DNA of 64,000 nt from Roseateles sp. XES5 (GCF_020535545.1 NZ_CP084752.1:971001-1035000), one strand, 5' to 3'; positions 18,471 through 28,237 are shown, counted from the stretch's first letter. Made by a program: numbers and translations. Notes: generated from the sequence alone by a model not told the origin.

Positions 18471-20062
18471 GACGGGCGCCGCCGCTGCAGGTCGGCCTGG
18501 GTGAAGAGCGTGCCGAGAAGATTCCAGGGGGCTTCCTCGACCTGAACGGGTGGCGCCGTTCGCCCCTCCGCCGCGCGCGCCAGCGGAACCAGGGCATAGT
18601 CCGTCCGCGGGTCCGGGAAGGGGTCCGCCAGGGTCTTCAACAGCGGCGCATGGTCGCCGTAGAAGGCGAGCCAGACGGGCCGGTCGAGACGATCGAGATA
18701 GGCGATGAGCTGGCCGAGGGCCTCGTCGGTCTTGCGCAGCAGTTCGGTGTAGATGGCGACCGGATCGGTGAGGTCCCCGCACCGCCCCGGCAGCCAGGGT
18801 CCGTGATTGCCCATCGAGGCGACGAAGACGAAAGCCGACTGCTCCTTGCCGATATCCGCGATGATGTCGACGACCATGCTGGTCAGCCGCCGGTCGGAGA
18901 CATAGGGGCCGTCGGTCTGGGGGTCGTGCGCAAAACCATCCAGCATCGTCATGTTGTCGAAGCCGAGCAGCGGCATGGCCCTGTCGCGGAAGAAGAAGGT
19001 GCGCTCGTAGGGATGGACGAAATGCGTGAGCCAGCCGGCCCGCTTCAGACGCATGGGCCAGGCGATGTCGGAATAATGCGCGGCGCGCAGATAGGGATAG
19101 CTGGCATCGACATGGGCGTCTTCCGGCTGAAGGCCGCTCAGGACGGCAAATTCCGTGCGCAGCGTATAACCGCCCTCGAACACGCTCGTCATGCGCCCGG
19201 ATTGCACGGCGCGCGCCCTCATGGCGTCGAGATGGGGCAGATCGAGATCGGGCATGTCGAAATGGCGGAGGTCGTAGAAGGATTCCGACTGCCAGATGAT
19301 GACGAGGGGCGCACTCTCGCTTGCTGCCGCGTCATCCGCATGGACGATCTCCTGGAAGGCATGCTGCAGCGTCGCCATGAGTTCCGCGACGATCTGGTCG
19401 CGGCGCACGCCGATCCAGATCAGGAAGTGATAGACGACCGACGCGAAGGTCCCGAAACGTACGGTGTTGGCGAAGACGTCGAGCGTCTGCAGAACGCTTT
19501 CGCTTACGCGGCGCAGGCGCACGTTGATCGGCTTGACGAACAGCAGGAAATGCGGCCCGAACGCGATGCAAAGGCCGGCGATCACCCAGAGGAAGCGGTT
19601 GTCCGCCGGCAGGATGCTCGGCTCGAAGATGAAGAACAGCGTCGATGCGCCGAACACATAGCCACAGGCGATGATCCAGAACAGCACGTTCAGCTTCGTC
19701 GCGTAGAAGATCTCCTTGTGCTTGAAGACGTCCGCGACGAGCGCGATATCCGAAAAGACCAGCGGCTCGCGGATGAAGATGAACTTGGCGCGCGAGATAG
19801 CGGTGAAGATGACGAAGAAGCTCAGCGTGCCCTGCGCGGCATAGATCGGGCGCCAGGAAATCGCGAAAAAGCCGGCAAAGACCAGCCCGATGATCGGAAG
19901 GCGGGCCAGCGTTTCGAAGGCGATGCGAAAGGGCGTCCGGTCCATGCGGTGCCGCGCGGCCACCGCGCGCGGAAGCGCGAAACGGTCGGTCGCATAGACG
20001 ACGGTGGAGGCCCAGGCGAAACAGGCGGCCGTCAACAGCCAGGGGTTACCAAACCAGTTCAT
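18467..20062 (-). CDS. rkpI: Membrane sulfatase/LtaS-like phosphotransferase, RkpI-like
   Basis: Inner-membrane enzyme of 531 residues. Roughly five membrane helices occupy residues 5-190 (for example LLTAACFAWASTVVYA, IIGLVFAGFFAISW, LFWIIACGYVFGASTLFFIF). A periplasmic sulfatase/alkaline-phosphatase fold follows: metal-site WQSESFYD (about 256-263), nucleophile region EGGYTLRTEFAVLSGL, NHGPW and GDHAP near the end. Family members transfer phosphoglycerol or phosphoethanolamine, or act on sulfates; substrate unknown. The stop overlaps the rkpJ start by four bases. A gene of this place and type is called rkpI in S. meliloti; I am less sure of the symbol than of the family. Confidence 0.75.
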   Translation of the reverse strand: MNWFGNPWLLTAACFAWASTVVYATDRFALPRAVAARHRMDRTPFRIAFETLARLPIIGLVFAGFFAISWRPIYAAQGTLSFFVIFTAISRAKFIFIREPLVFSDIALVADVFKHKEIFYATKLNVLFWIIACGYVFGASTLFFIFEPSILPADNRFLWVIAGLCIAFGPHFLLFVKPINVRLRRVSESVLQTLDVFANTVRFGTFASVVYHFLIWIGVRRDQIVAELMATLQHAFQEIVHADDAAASESAPLVIIWQSESFYDLRHFDMPDLDLPHLDAMRARAVQSGRMTSVFEGGYTLRTEFAVLSGLQPEDAHVDASYPYLRAAHYSDIAWPMRLKRAGWLTHFVHPYERTFFFRDRAMPLLGFDNMTMLDGFAHDPQTDGPYVSDRRLTSMVVDIIADIGKEQSAFVFVASMGNHGPWLPGRCGDLTDPVAIYTELLRKTDEALGQLIAYLDRLDRPVWLAFYGDHAPLLKTLADPFPDPRTDYALVPLARAAEGRTAPPVQVEEAPWNLLGTLFTQADLQRRRPS

Positions 20063-20261
20063 GCTTGCTGCTCACGCGCTTTGCGATTGTCCCCGCAAGG
20101 CGCGGACGGGAACAGCCGGCGGAACCCTACCAATCGGTTCTGACAATTTATGCCCCGGCAGGCAAGCCCCGCCAGGGAGATTATATCGCTTCGCGATGGA
20201 TTGCTCCGGGCCTTGTCCGGAGGGGCGAGCAGGGAGATGACCCCGCTCGCGCGATTCGGCA

Positions 20262-21434
20262 TCAGTTGCTCAAGTCGTGCAGGCTCGAGGCGAAGGCCGC
20301 GCCCTGGATGACCGGCGACGCCGTCGTGCTGATGAGCGTCGAGAACTTGCGGACTTCGGCCAGCGAAGAGTTCGCGATGTAGATCAGGTCGCGGTTGGCA
20401 ACCCGGAAGCTCTTCAGGACGAAGAAGCCGGCGGGATCCTTCAGGTCGATCTGATAGATGACGTTGACCGTTCCGTCGGGATACATCGCCCGCGCATTGG
20501 GGGCGAGCCTGCGGACCGTGTCGGCCGGTTCGCGGCGATAGATGAAGATGCCGCGGGCATTGGCGCGATCGTCGTTGAGGCCGCCCACCTTGGCCAGCGC
20601 CTGGTTGAGGTAGAGCTGCGATTCGTCGAACTGCAGCGACGCATTGGCCATCGACGCGCCGAAGACCGTGAAGTTACGCGGCTGGCGGATCAGCGTCACG
20701 ACGTCGTTCGGCTGCACGTAGATGTTTTCGCGCGGGTCCGAGACGAGCTGCTCCATCGGGATGGTTTCGGACTTCGAGCCGCGGGTGATCTGCACCGCAA
20801 GCTGGTGCGATTCCATGCGCGGACCGCCGGCGGTCGCGATGATGTCCATCAGGCGATTGCCACCCGGCAGCAGCGGAATGAGACCGCTGCGGGCGACTTC
20901 GCCCGTCACCGTGACCGTGTTGGAATTGTTCGCGACGACGTTGACGAGGACCTGCGGCTCGACCGCCATGCCCTTCAGCGCCGCTTCGATATCGCCCTTG
21001 ACTTCCTGCGGCGTGCGCCCTGCGACGCGGATCGTGCCGGCATAGGGAACGACGATGGTGCCGTTTTCCGAAACGGGCTGCGGCGGAATCTGCGCGGCGC
21101 CCGGTCCCTTCTCGCCGCCCGAGAACAGGCCGTCCTTGGCCGCTTCCCAGATGACGACGGACACGACGTCGCCGACACCGATCTGCGAGGAACTCGTCTT
21201 TTTCGCGGAACCGAACGCGATGGAAAGCGGACGGGCCTGCTCCTGCGCCAGCATGTCGGCAACGGCCTGGGTTACATTGACCAGCACATAGGGCGTTTCC
21301 GACGCCTTGGAGCCGGACTGGATCGCGTCAGCGCTCGGCCCGGAGCTCGGCAGGACGGTGCAGGACGAAACCAGCAACAACGCGGCCATCGAGGCGGTGG
21401 CGAGGAAAAAACGGCTAAACGACTGCATCCACAT
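20262..21434 (-). CDS. rkpU: Outer-membrane polysaccharide export lipoprotein, RkpU/Wza-like
   Basis: A 390-residue lipoprotein of the Poly_export (Wza/KpsD/BexD) family that forms the outer-membrane channel for capsule. A signal peptide ends in the lipobox VSSC (Cys25). The PES domain covers about 80-185 (IGVGDVVSVVIWEAA...), followed by SLBB domains (NNSNTVTVTGEVARSGLIPLL; RNFTVFGASMANASLQ), and there is no obvious C-terminal amphipathic helix of Wza type. It is first in the rkpU-rkpI-rkpJ run, with a 199-base gap before rkpI. The symbol follows the S. meliloti rkp-1 region, where an export protein gene precedes rkpA; here rkpI and rkpJ stand between. Confidence 0.8.
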   Translation of the reverse strand: MWMQSFSRFFLATASMAALLLVSSCTVLPSSGPSADAIQSGSKASETPYVLVNVTQAVADMLAQEQARPLSIAFGSAKKTSSSQIGVGDVVSVVIWEAAKDGLFSGGEKGPGAAQIPPQPVSENGTIVVPYAGTIRVAGRTPQEVKGDIEAALKGMAVEPQVLVNVVANNSNTVTVTGEVARSGLIPLLPGGNRLMDIIATAGGPRMESHQLAVQITRGSKSETIPMEQLVSDPRENIYVQPNDVVTLIRQPRNFTVFGASMANASLQFDESQLYLNQALAKVGGLNDDRANARGIFIYRREPADTVRRLAPNARAMYPDGTVNVIYQIDLKDPAGFFVLKSFRVANRDLIYIANSSLAEVRKFSTLISTTASPVIQGAAFASSLHDLSN

Positions 21435-21675
21435 TCAACTTTCAATCATGCCGGCTGCGTCGGCCCGCGGATTTGCGTGGCATGAGTACAGCAGCCAAGG
21501 AGGTTGATCAATATTCAATCTCTGTCAGCCTCTCGGTGGTTCAGATCATTTTCAGACAATTGGATTAAAAATCGTTACCAAACGGAAAGGTCCTCTGCGA
21601 CGGGGCGCCCGCGTCCCTGGATCACCTGCTATTATAGAGTGAAGATTCCCGCGAGCGGCGGCGATTCTCGCCTTT

Positions 21676-22110
21676 TCAGCTCCGCTCGATATCCCGGCGC
21701 AGCACGATGGAGGTGGTGAGGTCCTCGACATTGTCCATGGTCGAGACTTCGTTGCGCAGTTCGTTGAGCGCATTGATCGAGCCCACCTCCACCTCCACCA
21801 CGAGATCCAGCTGGCCGCTGACCGAGGAGACCTTGCGCACGGCGGAGAAGCCAGCGAGGCGGTCGAGCACGCCGAGCGAGGGCGTGCGTTTCAGCGTGAC
21901 GAGCAGGAAAGCCTGGATCTGGCCGTCGTCGAGCTGGCCGATATCGGCCCGGTAGCCGCGGATGATGCCGGCCTTTTCCAGCCGGCCGACCCGTTCCGTG
22001 GTGGCGCTGCGCGACAGACCGATGCGGCCGGCGAGCGACTTCATGGGAATGCGGGCCTCCCGCGAGAGGATGCTGAGGATCGTGCGGTCGATGGCGTCCG
22101 TATCCTGCAT
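21676..22110 (-). CDS. Lrp/AsnC-family transcriptional regulator
   Basis: A 144-residue leucine-responsive-type regulator. The N-terminal HTH (DAIDRTILSILSREARIPMKSLAGRIGLSRSA...) leads into an AsnC ligand-binding RAM domain with beta strands QIQAFLLVTLKR and GQLDLVVEVEV. The ATG at 22110 is used because longer upstream sequence reads antisense into the next gene's control region. It is divergent from the kinase-aminotransferase fusion gene, with a palindrome between them, so it very likely controls that gene and perhaps the amino-acid binding protein after it. An amino acid or amine substrate of the fusion enzyme is a likely effector (inference). Confidence 0.88.
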   Translation of the reverse strand: MQDTDAIDRTILSILSREARIPMKSLAGRIGLSRSATTERVGRLEKAGIIRGYRADIGQLDDGQIQAFLLVTLKRTPSLGVLDRLAGFSAVRKVSSVSGQLDLVVEVEVGSINALNELRNEVSTMDNVEDLTTSIVLRRDIERS

Positions 22111-22170
22111 TGTTCCCCTCCAGAGGCGGCCGACAAGATGACGGTTATTATAAACAGAGTGCAGGCACAA

Positions 22171-22185
22171 CCGGCATAATGCCGG
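22171..22185. promoter_or_regulatory. Palindrome between lrp-type gene and fusion gene
   Basis: CCGGCAT-A-ATGCCGG is a perfect inverted repeat in the 125-base divergent region. A nearby TTATTATAAAC patch (about 22144) could supply a -10 element. Size and place suit an Lrp/AsnC operator; this is inference. Confidence 0.45.
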
Positions 22186-22235
22186 ATGCGCCGGCGTGGC
22201 GTCCATGCAACTCTTTCCATGAAAATGAGGACGCC

Positions 22236-25200
22236 ATGAACGACATGCTGAAGACGACACCGGATTTTTCCACAGAGACTGCTGCCGCGCTGCTTTCCGA
22301 GCACTATGGATTGGCGGGTGCGCTCTCGCCGCTCGCCAGCGAGCGGGATCAGAATTTCAAGGTAGAATCGCCGGCCGGCTCCTTCATCCTGAAGATCGTC
22401 AATGCTGCCGAACCGGAAGTGGAAAGCGACTTCCAGACGGCTCTGCTGGCGCATATCGGCACCCATGCGGGCGACCTGCCGGTGCCGCATATCCGCCCGA
22501 CGGTGAGGGGCGAAAGCCTTGCCCGCGTGACGAGCCCCGACGGCGTCGGCCACCGCATCCGGCTGGTGAGCTGGGTCGATGGTCAGCCGCTCGCCGAGAC
22601 GGAGCGTAGCGACGCCGCGCTCGAATCCCTTGGCCGTATGCTCGGCCGGTTCGACGGGGCGCTGAAAGGCTTCATGCATCCCGGCGCGCTGCGCGATCTC
22701 GACTGGGACATCCGCAAGGCCGGCCGTTCGGCCGAGCGGCTGCGCCATGTCGCGGCGGCCGAAGACCGCGCGCTGCTGGAGCGGTTCCTTGCGCGCTTCA
22801 CGGCGCTCGAACAGCGCCTTGCGACATTGCGGGCCGCCGTCATCCACAACGACGCCAACGACTGGAACGTGCTGGTCGATGCGGCCGACCATGACCGCAT
22901 CTCCGGCCTCATCGATTTCGGCGACGCGCTCTATTCGCCGCTGATTGCGGAAGTCGCCATCGCCGCCGCCTATGCCGGTCTCGACCATGCCGACCCCATT
23001 GGCGCGGCCGCCGCCATCGCCCGCGGCTTCCATGCGGAATATCCGCTGCTCGCGGAAGAAGTCGACGTCCTCTACGATCTCATCGCCATCCGGCTCGTCA
23101 CCTCCGTCACCATGTCGGCCTCGCGCCGCGCGCATACCGAGGACAATCCCTATCTCGCGATCAGCGAACGGCCGGCCTGGGCGCTGCTGCGCAAGCTCGA
23201 CAGGATGAACCCGCGTTTTGCGACGGCGATCCTCAGGAAAGCCTGCGGCTTCGAGGCCGTGCCCGGCGCGCACGCCATCACGGACTGGATCGCCGCGAAC
23301 CGCAGATCGCTCGCTCCGCTGCTCGAACGCCCGGCCGCGACCTATCCCGCCGCCCTCGTTCCCTATGGCGATCCTGCCCATCCGATGACGGTCAAATCCG
23401 CTGCGGAAGAACCGGACGAGGCGCAGGCGGTCTGGGAAGCCCATTGCCGCGAGAACGGCATCGAACTCGGCGTCGGTCCCTGGGGCGAAGAGCGTACCGT
23501 CTATACCGGCGAAATGTTCGTCTCGCGCTTCATCGAAAAGACCCGCCGCACCCGACATCTCGGCCTCGATATCTTCATGGCCGCGGGCACGAAGGTCTTC
23601 ACGCCGCTCGCCGCCACGGTCGTCAGCGTCGAGATCGAGCCGGATCCGCTCGGCTATGGCTGCCTGATCGCGCTGCGCCACGAACCCGAGGGCTGCCCGC
23701 CCTTCATCTCGCTTTGGGGCCATCTTGCCCATGAGGCTTTGGGGCGTCTTGCGGCCGGCGACCGGCTGGAGGCGGGCGCACTGGTCGGCGAGATGGGCGC
23801 CCCGGCGGAAAACGGCGGCTGGGCGCCGCATCTCCACCTGCAGCTTTCCACCGACACGAACCTTTCGGCGACCGAAATCCTCGGCGTCGGCGAGCCGCAC
23901 TATCTCGATGTCTGGGCCGAACTCTTCCCCGACGCGCGCACCTTCGGCGGCATCGCGCAGGAATTCTACGAACGGCAGGGCCGCTCGCATGAGGAGATCG
24001 TCGCCTTGCGGCGCGAACTGCTGCTGCCGAACCTCTCGATCTCCTATGACAAGCCGATCAAGTTCGTGCGCGGCGACGGCGTCTGGCTGATCGACGATGG
24101 CGGGCGGGCCTATCTCGACTGCTTCAACAATGTCTGCCACATCGGCCATGCCCATCCGGCCGTGATCGAGGCGATGGCGAGGCAGGCCGCGACGCTCAAC
24201 ACCAACACCCGCTACCTGCACGACAATATCGTCGCCTATGCCGAGCGCCTGACGGCGACGCTGCCGAAGGAACTGACAGTCGCCGGCTTCGTCAACAGCG
24301 GTTCGGAGGCCAACAGCCTGGCGCTGCGCATGATGCGCGCCCACACCGGGCGCGAGAACGCCCTCACGCTGGACTGGTCCTATCACGGCACGACGCAGGA
24401 ACTGATCGACATCAGCCCCTACAAGTTCCGCCGCAAGGGCGGCAAGGGGCCGAAGCCGCATGTCCACGTGGCGGCGGTGCCGGATAGCTATCATGCGCCG
24501 GCCGACTGGCCCGTCGAAGAGCACGGCCGGCGCTTTGCCGAAAGCGTCGCCGAACAGATCGCTGTCCTGCGGGCGAAGGGCGAAGCGCCCGGCTTCTTCA
24601 TCGCCGAATCCATCCCCAGCGTCGCCGGCCAGGTCTTCCTGCCGGAAGGCTATCTCAGGGAGGTCTATCGGCTGGTCCGCGAAGCGGGCGGTGTGTGCAT
24701 CGCGGACGAGGTGCAGGTCGGTTTCGGCCGCGTCGGCAGCCATTGGTGGGCGTTCGAGACGCAGGGCGTCGTCCCCGACATCGTGACCATGGGCAAGCCG
24801 ATCGGCGACGGCCACCCGATGGCGGCCGTGGTGACGACGCGCGAGATCACCGACAGCTTCGACAACGGCATGGAATATTTCAACACCTTCGGCGGCAACC
24901 CCGTTTCCTGCGCCGTCGGCCTTGCCGTGCTCGACGTCATCGAAAGCCAGGACCTGCGCGGCAATGCGCTGGCGATCGGCGCCTACCTGATGGACGCCTT
25001 CCGCGACATGCAGACGCGCCATGCGGTCATCGGCGACGTGCGCGGGCTCGGCCTGTTCCTCGGCATCGAACTGGTGACGGACCGCAAGAGCAAGGCGCCC
25101 GCGACCGAATTCGCCCGCGCCGTCTCCAATGGCGCCCGCCGCCGCGGCGTGCTGATGGGCACGGAAGGACCGCATGACAACGTGCTCAAGATGCGCCCAC

Positions 25201-25292
25201 CCATGATCTTCTCGAAGCGCGACGCCGACCACCTCATCGCCGTGCTCGAGGAAACCTTCGCCGACGTCGCGCGGACACGCGGCCAGGGCTGA
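22236..25292 (+). CDS. Three-domain fusion: APH-type kinase, M23 peptidase-like, class III aminotransferase
   Basis: A 1018-residue protein. Residues about 1-340 are an aminoglycoside-phosphotransferase/hydroxylysine-kinase fold (catalytic [10 protein letters not shown] near 204-214; metal-binding LIDFGD near 225). Residues about 390-560 resemble an M23 metallopeptidase (HLGLD near 440, GWAPHLHLQ near 533). Residues about 590-1018 are a class III aminotransferase ([36 protein letters not shown] with PLP Lys near 853). The nearest eukaryotic analogues are the kinase HYKK and the phospho-lyases AGXT2L1/2, so phosphorylation of an amino alcohol or hydroxy-amino acid followed by phospho-lyase action is a fair inference. 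Start at 22236 has ATGAGGA upstream. An Lrp-type regulator is divergent; a binding protein gene follows 100 bases on. Confidence 0.88.
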   Translation: MNDMLKTTPDFSTETAAALLSEHYGLAGALSPLASERDQNFKVESPAGSFILKIVNAAEPEVESDFQTALLAHIGTHAGDLPVPHIRPTVRGESLARVTSPDGVGHRIRLVSWVDGQPLAETERSDAALESLGRMLGRFDGALKGFMHPGALRDLDWDIRKAGRSAERLRHVAAAEDRALLERFLARFTALEQRLATLRAAVIHNDANDWNVLVDAADHDRISGLIDFGDALYSPLIAEVAIAAAYAGLDHADPIGAAAAIARGFHAEYPLLAEEVDVLYDLIAIRLVTSVTMSASRRAHTEDNPYLAISERPAWALLRKLDRMNPRFATAILRKACGFEAVPGAHAITDWIAANRRSLAPLLERPAATYPAALVPYGDPAHPMTVKSAAEEPDEAQAVWEAHCRENGIELGVGPWGEERTVYTGEMFVSRFIEKTRRTRHLGLDIFMAAGTKVFTPLAATVVSVEIEPDPLGYGCLIALRHEPEGCPPFISLWGHLAHEALGRLAAGDRLEAGALVGEMGAPAENGGWAPHLHLQLSTDTNLSATEILGVGEPHYLDVWAELFPDARTFGGIAQEFYERQGRSHEEIVALRRELLLPNLSISYDKPIKFVRGDGVWLIDDGGRAYLDCFNNVCHIGHAHPAVIEAMARQAATLNTNTRYLHDNIVAYAERLTATLPKELTVAGFVNSGSEANSLALRMMRAHTGRENALTLDWSYHGTTQELIDISPYKFRRKGGKGPKPHVHVAAVPDSYHAPADWPVEEHGRRFAESVAEQIAVLRAKGEAPGFFIAESIPSVAGQVFLPEGYLREVYRLVREAGGVCIADEVQVGFGRVGSHWWAFETQGVVPDIVTMGKPIGDGHPMAAVVTTREITDSFDNGMEYFNTFGGNPVSCAVGLAVLDVIESQDLRGNALAIGAYLMDAFRDMQTRHAVIGDVRGLGLFLGIELVTDRKSKAPATEFARAVSNGARRRGVLMGTEGPHDNVLKMRPPMIFSKRDADHLIAVLEETFADVARTRGQG

Positions 25293-25392
25293 CGACCATC
25301 CGCTTTCAACCACTTTCAGCCGGGAGAACCGCTCTCCCGGCCGGGACGACGCATGCCCAAAACAACCCCAGAACAATCAAGGAGGAGAACCC

Positions 25393-26400
25393 ATGAAACT
25401 GAACCTTTTGGCCCTCGCCGCTGCACTTGCCGCCGGCACAGCTGCCCATGCCGGCACGCTCGATATCGTCAAGCAGCGCGGTGAACTGCGCTGCGGCGTC
25501 AGCCAGGGCGTGCTCGGCTTTTCCGCGCCGGACAAGAACGGCGCCTGGAGCGGCTTCGACGTGGACTTCTGCCGCGCGGTCGCGGCCGCGACGCTCGGCA
25601 ATCCGGACAAGGTGGCCTATGTGCCGCTCTCCACGAAGGACCGCTTCACCGCGCTGCAGTCGGGCGAAGTGGACCTGCTGTCGCGCCAGACGACGTGGAC
25701 GCTGTCGCGCGACACCGATCTCGGCATGAGCTTCGTCGGCACGATCTACTATGACGGCCAGGCCTTCATGATCAACAAGGAGCTCGGCGTCTCCAGCGTC
25801 AAGGACATCTCCGGCGCCTCGATCTGCACCGAAACCGGCACGACGACCGAGCAGAACATGGCCGACTACTTCAACGCCAACAAGATCGAGTATCAGGTCA
25901 TCGCCTTCGAGAAGCCGGACCAGACGGTGCAGGCCTTCAATACCGGCCGCTGCGACGTCTATTCCACCGACGCCTCGGCGCTCTATGCCCAGCGCCTGAC
26001 GCTCAACGATCCCGACCGCTTCGTCGTGCTGCCGGAGGTCATCTCCAAGGAGCCGCTCGGCCCGGCCGTACGCCAGGGCGACGACCAGTGGTTCAAGGTC
26101 GTGCGCTGGACGCTCTTCGCGCTGATCGAGGCGGAGGAGATGGGCATATCCAAGGACAACGCGGCTTCGCTCCTCGAAAGCGGCACCGTCGCCCAGAAAC
26201 GCTTCCTCGGCATCGAAAACGAAGCCGGCAAGGCAATGGGTCTCGACGCCAAGTGGGCCTATCAGGCGATCTCCGCCGTCGGCAATTACGGCGAGGTCTT
26301 CGAGCGCCACCTCGGCAAGGACAGCCCGCTCAAAATCGACCGCGGCCTCAATCGCCTGTGGAGCGATGGCGGCCTGATGTACGCGCCGCCCGCGCGCTAA
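25393..26400 (+). CDS. Periplasmic amino-acid binding protein (AapJ/family 3)
   Basis: A 335-residue solute-binding protein for an ABC importer. The signal peptide is MKLNLLALAAALAAGTAAHA, cleaved before GTLD. The family 3 pattern follows: VKQRGELRCGVSQGVLGFS, WSGFDVDFCRAVAAATLG, and STKDRFTALQSGEVDLLSRQTTWTLSRDT, close to the general L-amino-acid binding protein AapJ. Cys pairs near LRCGV/FCRAV and SICTE/GRCDV are typical of that group. No permease or ATPase genes adjoin it, so it either feeds a transporter encoded elsewhere or is an orphan. It has a GGAGGAGAAC ribosome site and follows the kinase-aminotransferase fusion by 100 bases, so the two may serve one catabolic route. Confidence 0.9.
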   Translation: MKLNLLALAAALAAGTAAHAGTLDIVKQRGELRCGVSQGVLGFSAPDKNGAWSGFDVDFCRAVAAATLGNPDKVAYVPLSTKDRFTALQSGEVDLLSRQTTWTLSRDTDLGMSFVGTIYYDGQAFMINKELGVSSVKDISGASICTETGTTTEQNMADYFNANKIEYQVIAFEKPDQTVQAFNTGRCDVYSTDASALYAQRLTLNDPDRFVVLPEVISKEPLGPAVRQGDDQWFKVVRWTLFALIEAEEMGISKDNAASLLESGTVAQKRFLGIENEAGKAMGLDAKWAYQAISAVGNYGEVFERHLGKDSPLKIDRGLNRLWSDGGLMYAPPAR

Positions 26401-26415
26401 GCGGCACCGGAAAGA

Positions 26416-26446
26416 GGGCATCGCCGCGAATGACGCGGCGATGCCC
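26416..26446 (+). terminator. Hairpin after the amino-acid binding protein gene
   Basis: A perfect 13-bp stem (GGGCATCGCCGCG with CGCGGCGATGCCC) and five-base loop AATGA lie 15 bases past the stop at 26400 and 19 bases before the convergent stop at 26466. There is no clear T-run. It is likely a bidirectional terminator or 3'-end stabiliser. Confidence 0.6.
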
Positions 26447-26465
26447 GAGACCGGGTGCTTGCGGC

Positions 26466-27191
26466 CTATTCGATCTCCAGATCGGCGCATAGCGGCAAAT
26501 GGTCCGAGGCTCTGCGGGCAAGCGGCGTGTCGTGCACGAAGGCTCGGCGGACGGAAATCCCCTCGCCGACGAAGATATGGTCGATACGCAGCAGCGGCAG
26601 GCGTGAGGGGAAGGTCGCCTGAGGACGGCGGCCGGTGGCGGTCTGGACATCCTTCAGGCGACGCACGAGCATTCGGTAGGACGCAGAACGCGAGACGGCA
26701 TTGAGGTCCCCCGCAAGGACGATGCGCGCATTGTCCGGCATCGGCGCGCCGAGCCAGCCGGGGCCGATCAGGGCTTCGGTCTGGCGCACGCGCTCGCCGC
26801 CGAGAAGACCGAGATGCGTGACGAAAACCTGCAGCGCCACATCGTCCACCGGCACCTCCACCCAGAGCGCACCGCGCGGCTCGCCGCGCGACGGCAGCGC
26901 ATCGGCCTTGACGAGGCGCGTCGGCAGGGCCGTCAGCAACGCGTCGCCGTAGCGCTCCTCTTCCAGATGCAGCGCAGGATGAAAATGCGAGACCATACGC
27001 AGATGATTGGCGATCGACTGCGCCTGATCGATGCCGCCGCTGCGCGCCCGGGCGACATCCACCTCCTGCAGGGCGACGATATCGGCCTCGCTTTCGGCGA
27101 TCACCTCTGCGATGCGGCCGGGGTCGAGCTTCCGGTCCGTGCCGAAACAGCTATGCACGTTGTAGGTCATGATCCTCAACCGCCTGCTCAT
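26466..27191 (-). CDS. Endonuclease/exonuclease/phosphatase-family hydrolase
   Basis: A 241-residue metal-dependent hydrolase of the EEP (DNase I/sphingomyelinase-like) fold. Family motifs: MTYNVHSCFG (Asn in strand 1), DIVALQEVD (metal Glu), VTHLGL, LAGDLNAV (Asp/Asn) and the terminal RRASDHLPLCADL (Asp-His pair). There is no signal peptide, so it is cytoplasmic or peripheral. It is divergent from a UPF0104-type membrane protein whose other neighbour is phospholipase D; the same three families often sit together in rhizobia, and a role in phospholipid turnover rather than DNA cleavage is inferred. The ORF reads from 27191 (MSRRLRIMTYN). Confidence 0.85.
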   Translation of the reverse strand: MSRRLRIMTYNVHSCFGTDRKLDPGRIAEVIAESEADIVALQEVDVARARSGGIDQAQSIANHLRMVSHFHPALHLEEERYGDALLTALPTRLVKADALPSRGEPRGALWVEVPVDDVALQVFVTHLGLLGGERVRQTEALIGPGWLGAPMPDNARIVLAGDLNAVSRSASYRMLVRRLKDVQTATGRRPQATFPSRLPLLRIDHIFVGEGISVRRAFVHDTPLARRASDHLPLCADLEIE

Positions 27192-27304
27192 TGCGTCTGC
27201 TCACGCCTTCCTTTCGTTCCTTCGGACGCGGTGGGAACACGAAAAGCCCTGTTTTCGTTCCGCCCCGGCAGATCTCGCCCGGCAGATTTCGAAAGGCACG
27301 ACGC

Positions 27305-28237
27305 ATGAAACGAACCCATATCCTCCACGCCCTTGTCGCCCTCGCGGTTCTGGTCGCGGGATGGCTGATCTACCGGACGCTGAACCAATATTCCTTCGAG
27401 GACATCTGCAATTCCGTCGCCGCCATTCCCAAGGCGAATTTCGCCCTCGCGCTCGCCTTCGCCACCTGTTCCTATCTCTGCCTGACGCTCTTCGACTTCC
27501 TGGCGCTCAGCTATGTCGGCAAGCCGCTTTCCTATCCGCGGGCGGCGCTCGCCTCGTTCACCAGCCTTGCCATCGGCCACAATGTCGGGGTCGCGGCGCT
27601 CAGCAGCGGGGCAGTGCGCTACCGGTTCTATGCGCGCTGGGGGCTGGGCGCGGAGGAGATCGCCAAGCTGATCGTCTTCTGCGGGGTGACGGTCGGCCTC
27701 GGGCTGATCACGCTTGCCGGCCTCTGCCTGCTTCTCCTGCCCGGCACCGCGGGCAAGGTCGCGGGGCTCGGCACGATGGCGTCCGTCGCGCTTGGCATCG
27801 CCTGCCTTGCGCTTTCGGCGCTCTATCTGCTGCTCTCGGCCTTCCTGCGCGGAGATGTGAAGGTGCGGAACTGGCGTTTCGCGCTACCGGCACCGCGGCT
27901 GGCCGCCGCGCAGATCGCCGTCGGGACGGTCAACTTCGCCTTTGTCGCGGCCTGCCTGCACCAGCTCCTCAGCGGCGAGGCGGGCTATATGGAGACCACG
28001 GCGGCCTATGTCGTCGGCAACCTGACGGCGCTTGTCAGCCATGTGCCCGGTGGGCTCGGCGTGCTGGAAGCGACGATCGGCTTCCTGCTCGGCGGCGCGG
28101 CCCCCATCGGCGCGCTGATCGCCTTCCGCGTCGTCTATTTCTTCATTCCGCTGCCGCTGGGGCTCGTCTTGCTGCTCGCCAGCGAAGCCTTGCTCGAGCC
28201 GAAGGACGCGGCGGACTTGCGCAAGAGCGCGCGCTGA
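27305..28237 (+). CDS. UPF0104 / lysylphosphatidylglycerol-synthase-type membrane protein
   Basis: A 310-residue polytopic inner-membrane protein with about eight hydrophobic segments (for example ILHALVALAVLVAGWLIY, FALALAFATCSYLCLTLFDF, LIVFCGVTVGLGLITLAGL, ALIAFRVVYFFIPLPLGLVL). It matches the flippase-like membrane half of MprF without the aminoacyl-transferase domain, including the conserved VSHVPGGLGVLEATI. It may move or bind a lipid; no substrate is shown. The ATG at 27305 with GAAAGG upstream is used instead of the longer frame from 27191. Its last 103 bases overlap the 3' end of the convergent phospholipase D gene. Confidence 0.85.
   Translation: MKRTHILHALVALAVLVAGWLIYRTLNQYSFEDICNSVAAIPKANFALALAFATCSYLCLTLFDFLALSYVGKPLSYPRAALASFTSLAIGHNVGVAALSSGAVRYRFYARWGLGAEEIAKLIVFCGVTVGLGLITLAGLCLLLLPGTAGKVAGLGTMASVALGIACLALSALYLLLSAFLRGDVKVRNWRFALPAPRLAAAQIAVGTVNFAFVAACLHQLLSGEAGYMETTAAYVVGNLTALVSHVPGGLGVLEATIGFLLGGAAPIGALIAFRVVYFFIPLPLGLVLLLASEALLEPKDAADLRKSAR

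Noticed and set aside
22041-25376. Minus-strand frame of 1111 codons opposite the kinase-aminotransferase fusion
   Set aside because: A mirror of a real gene; composition is Arg/Asp/Gly-biased and no motif is visible, whereas the plus strand has three enzyme domains.
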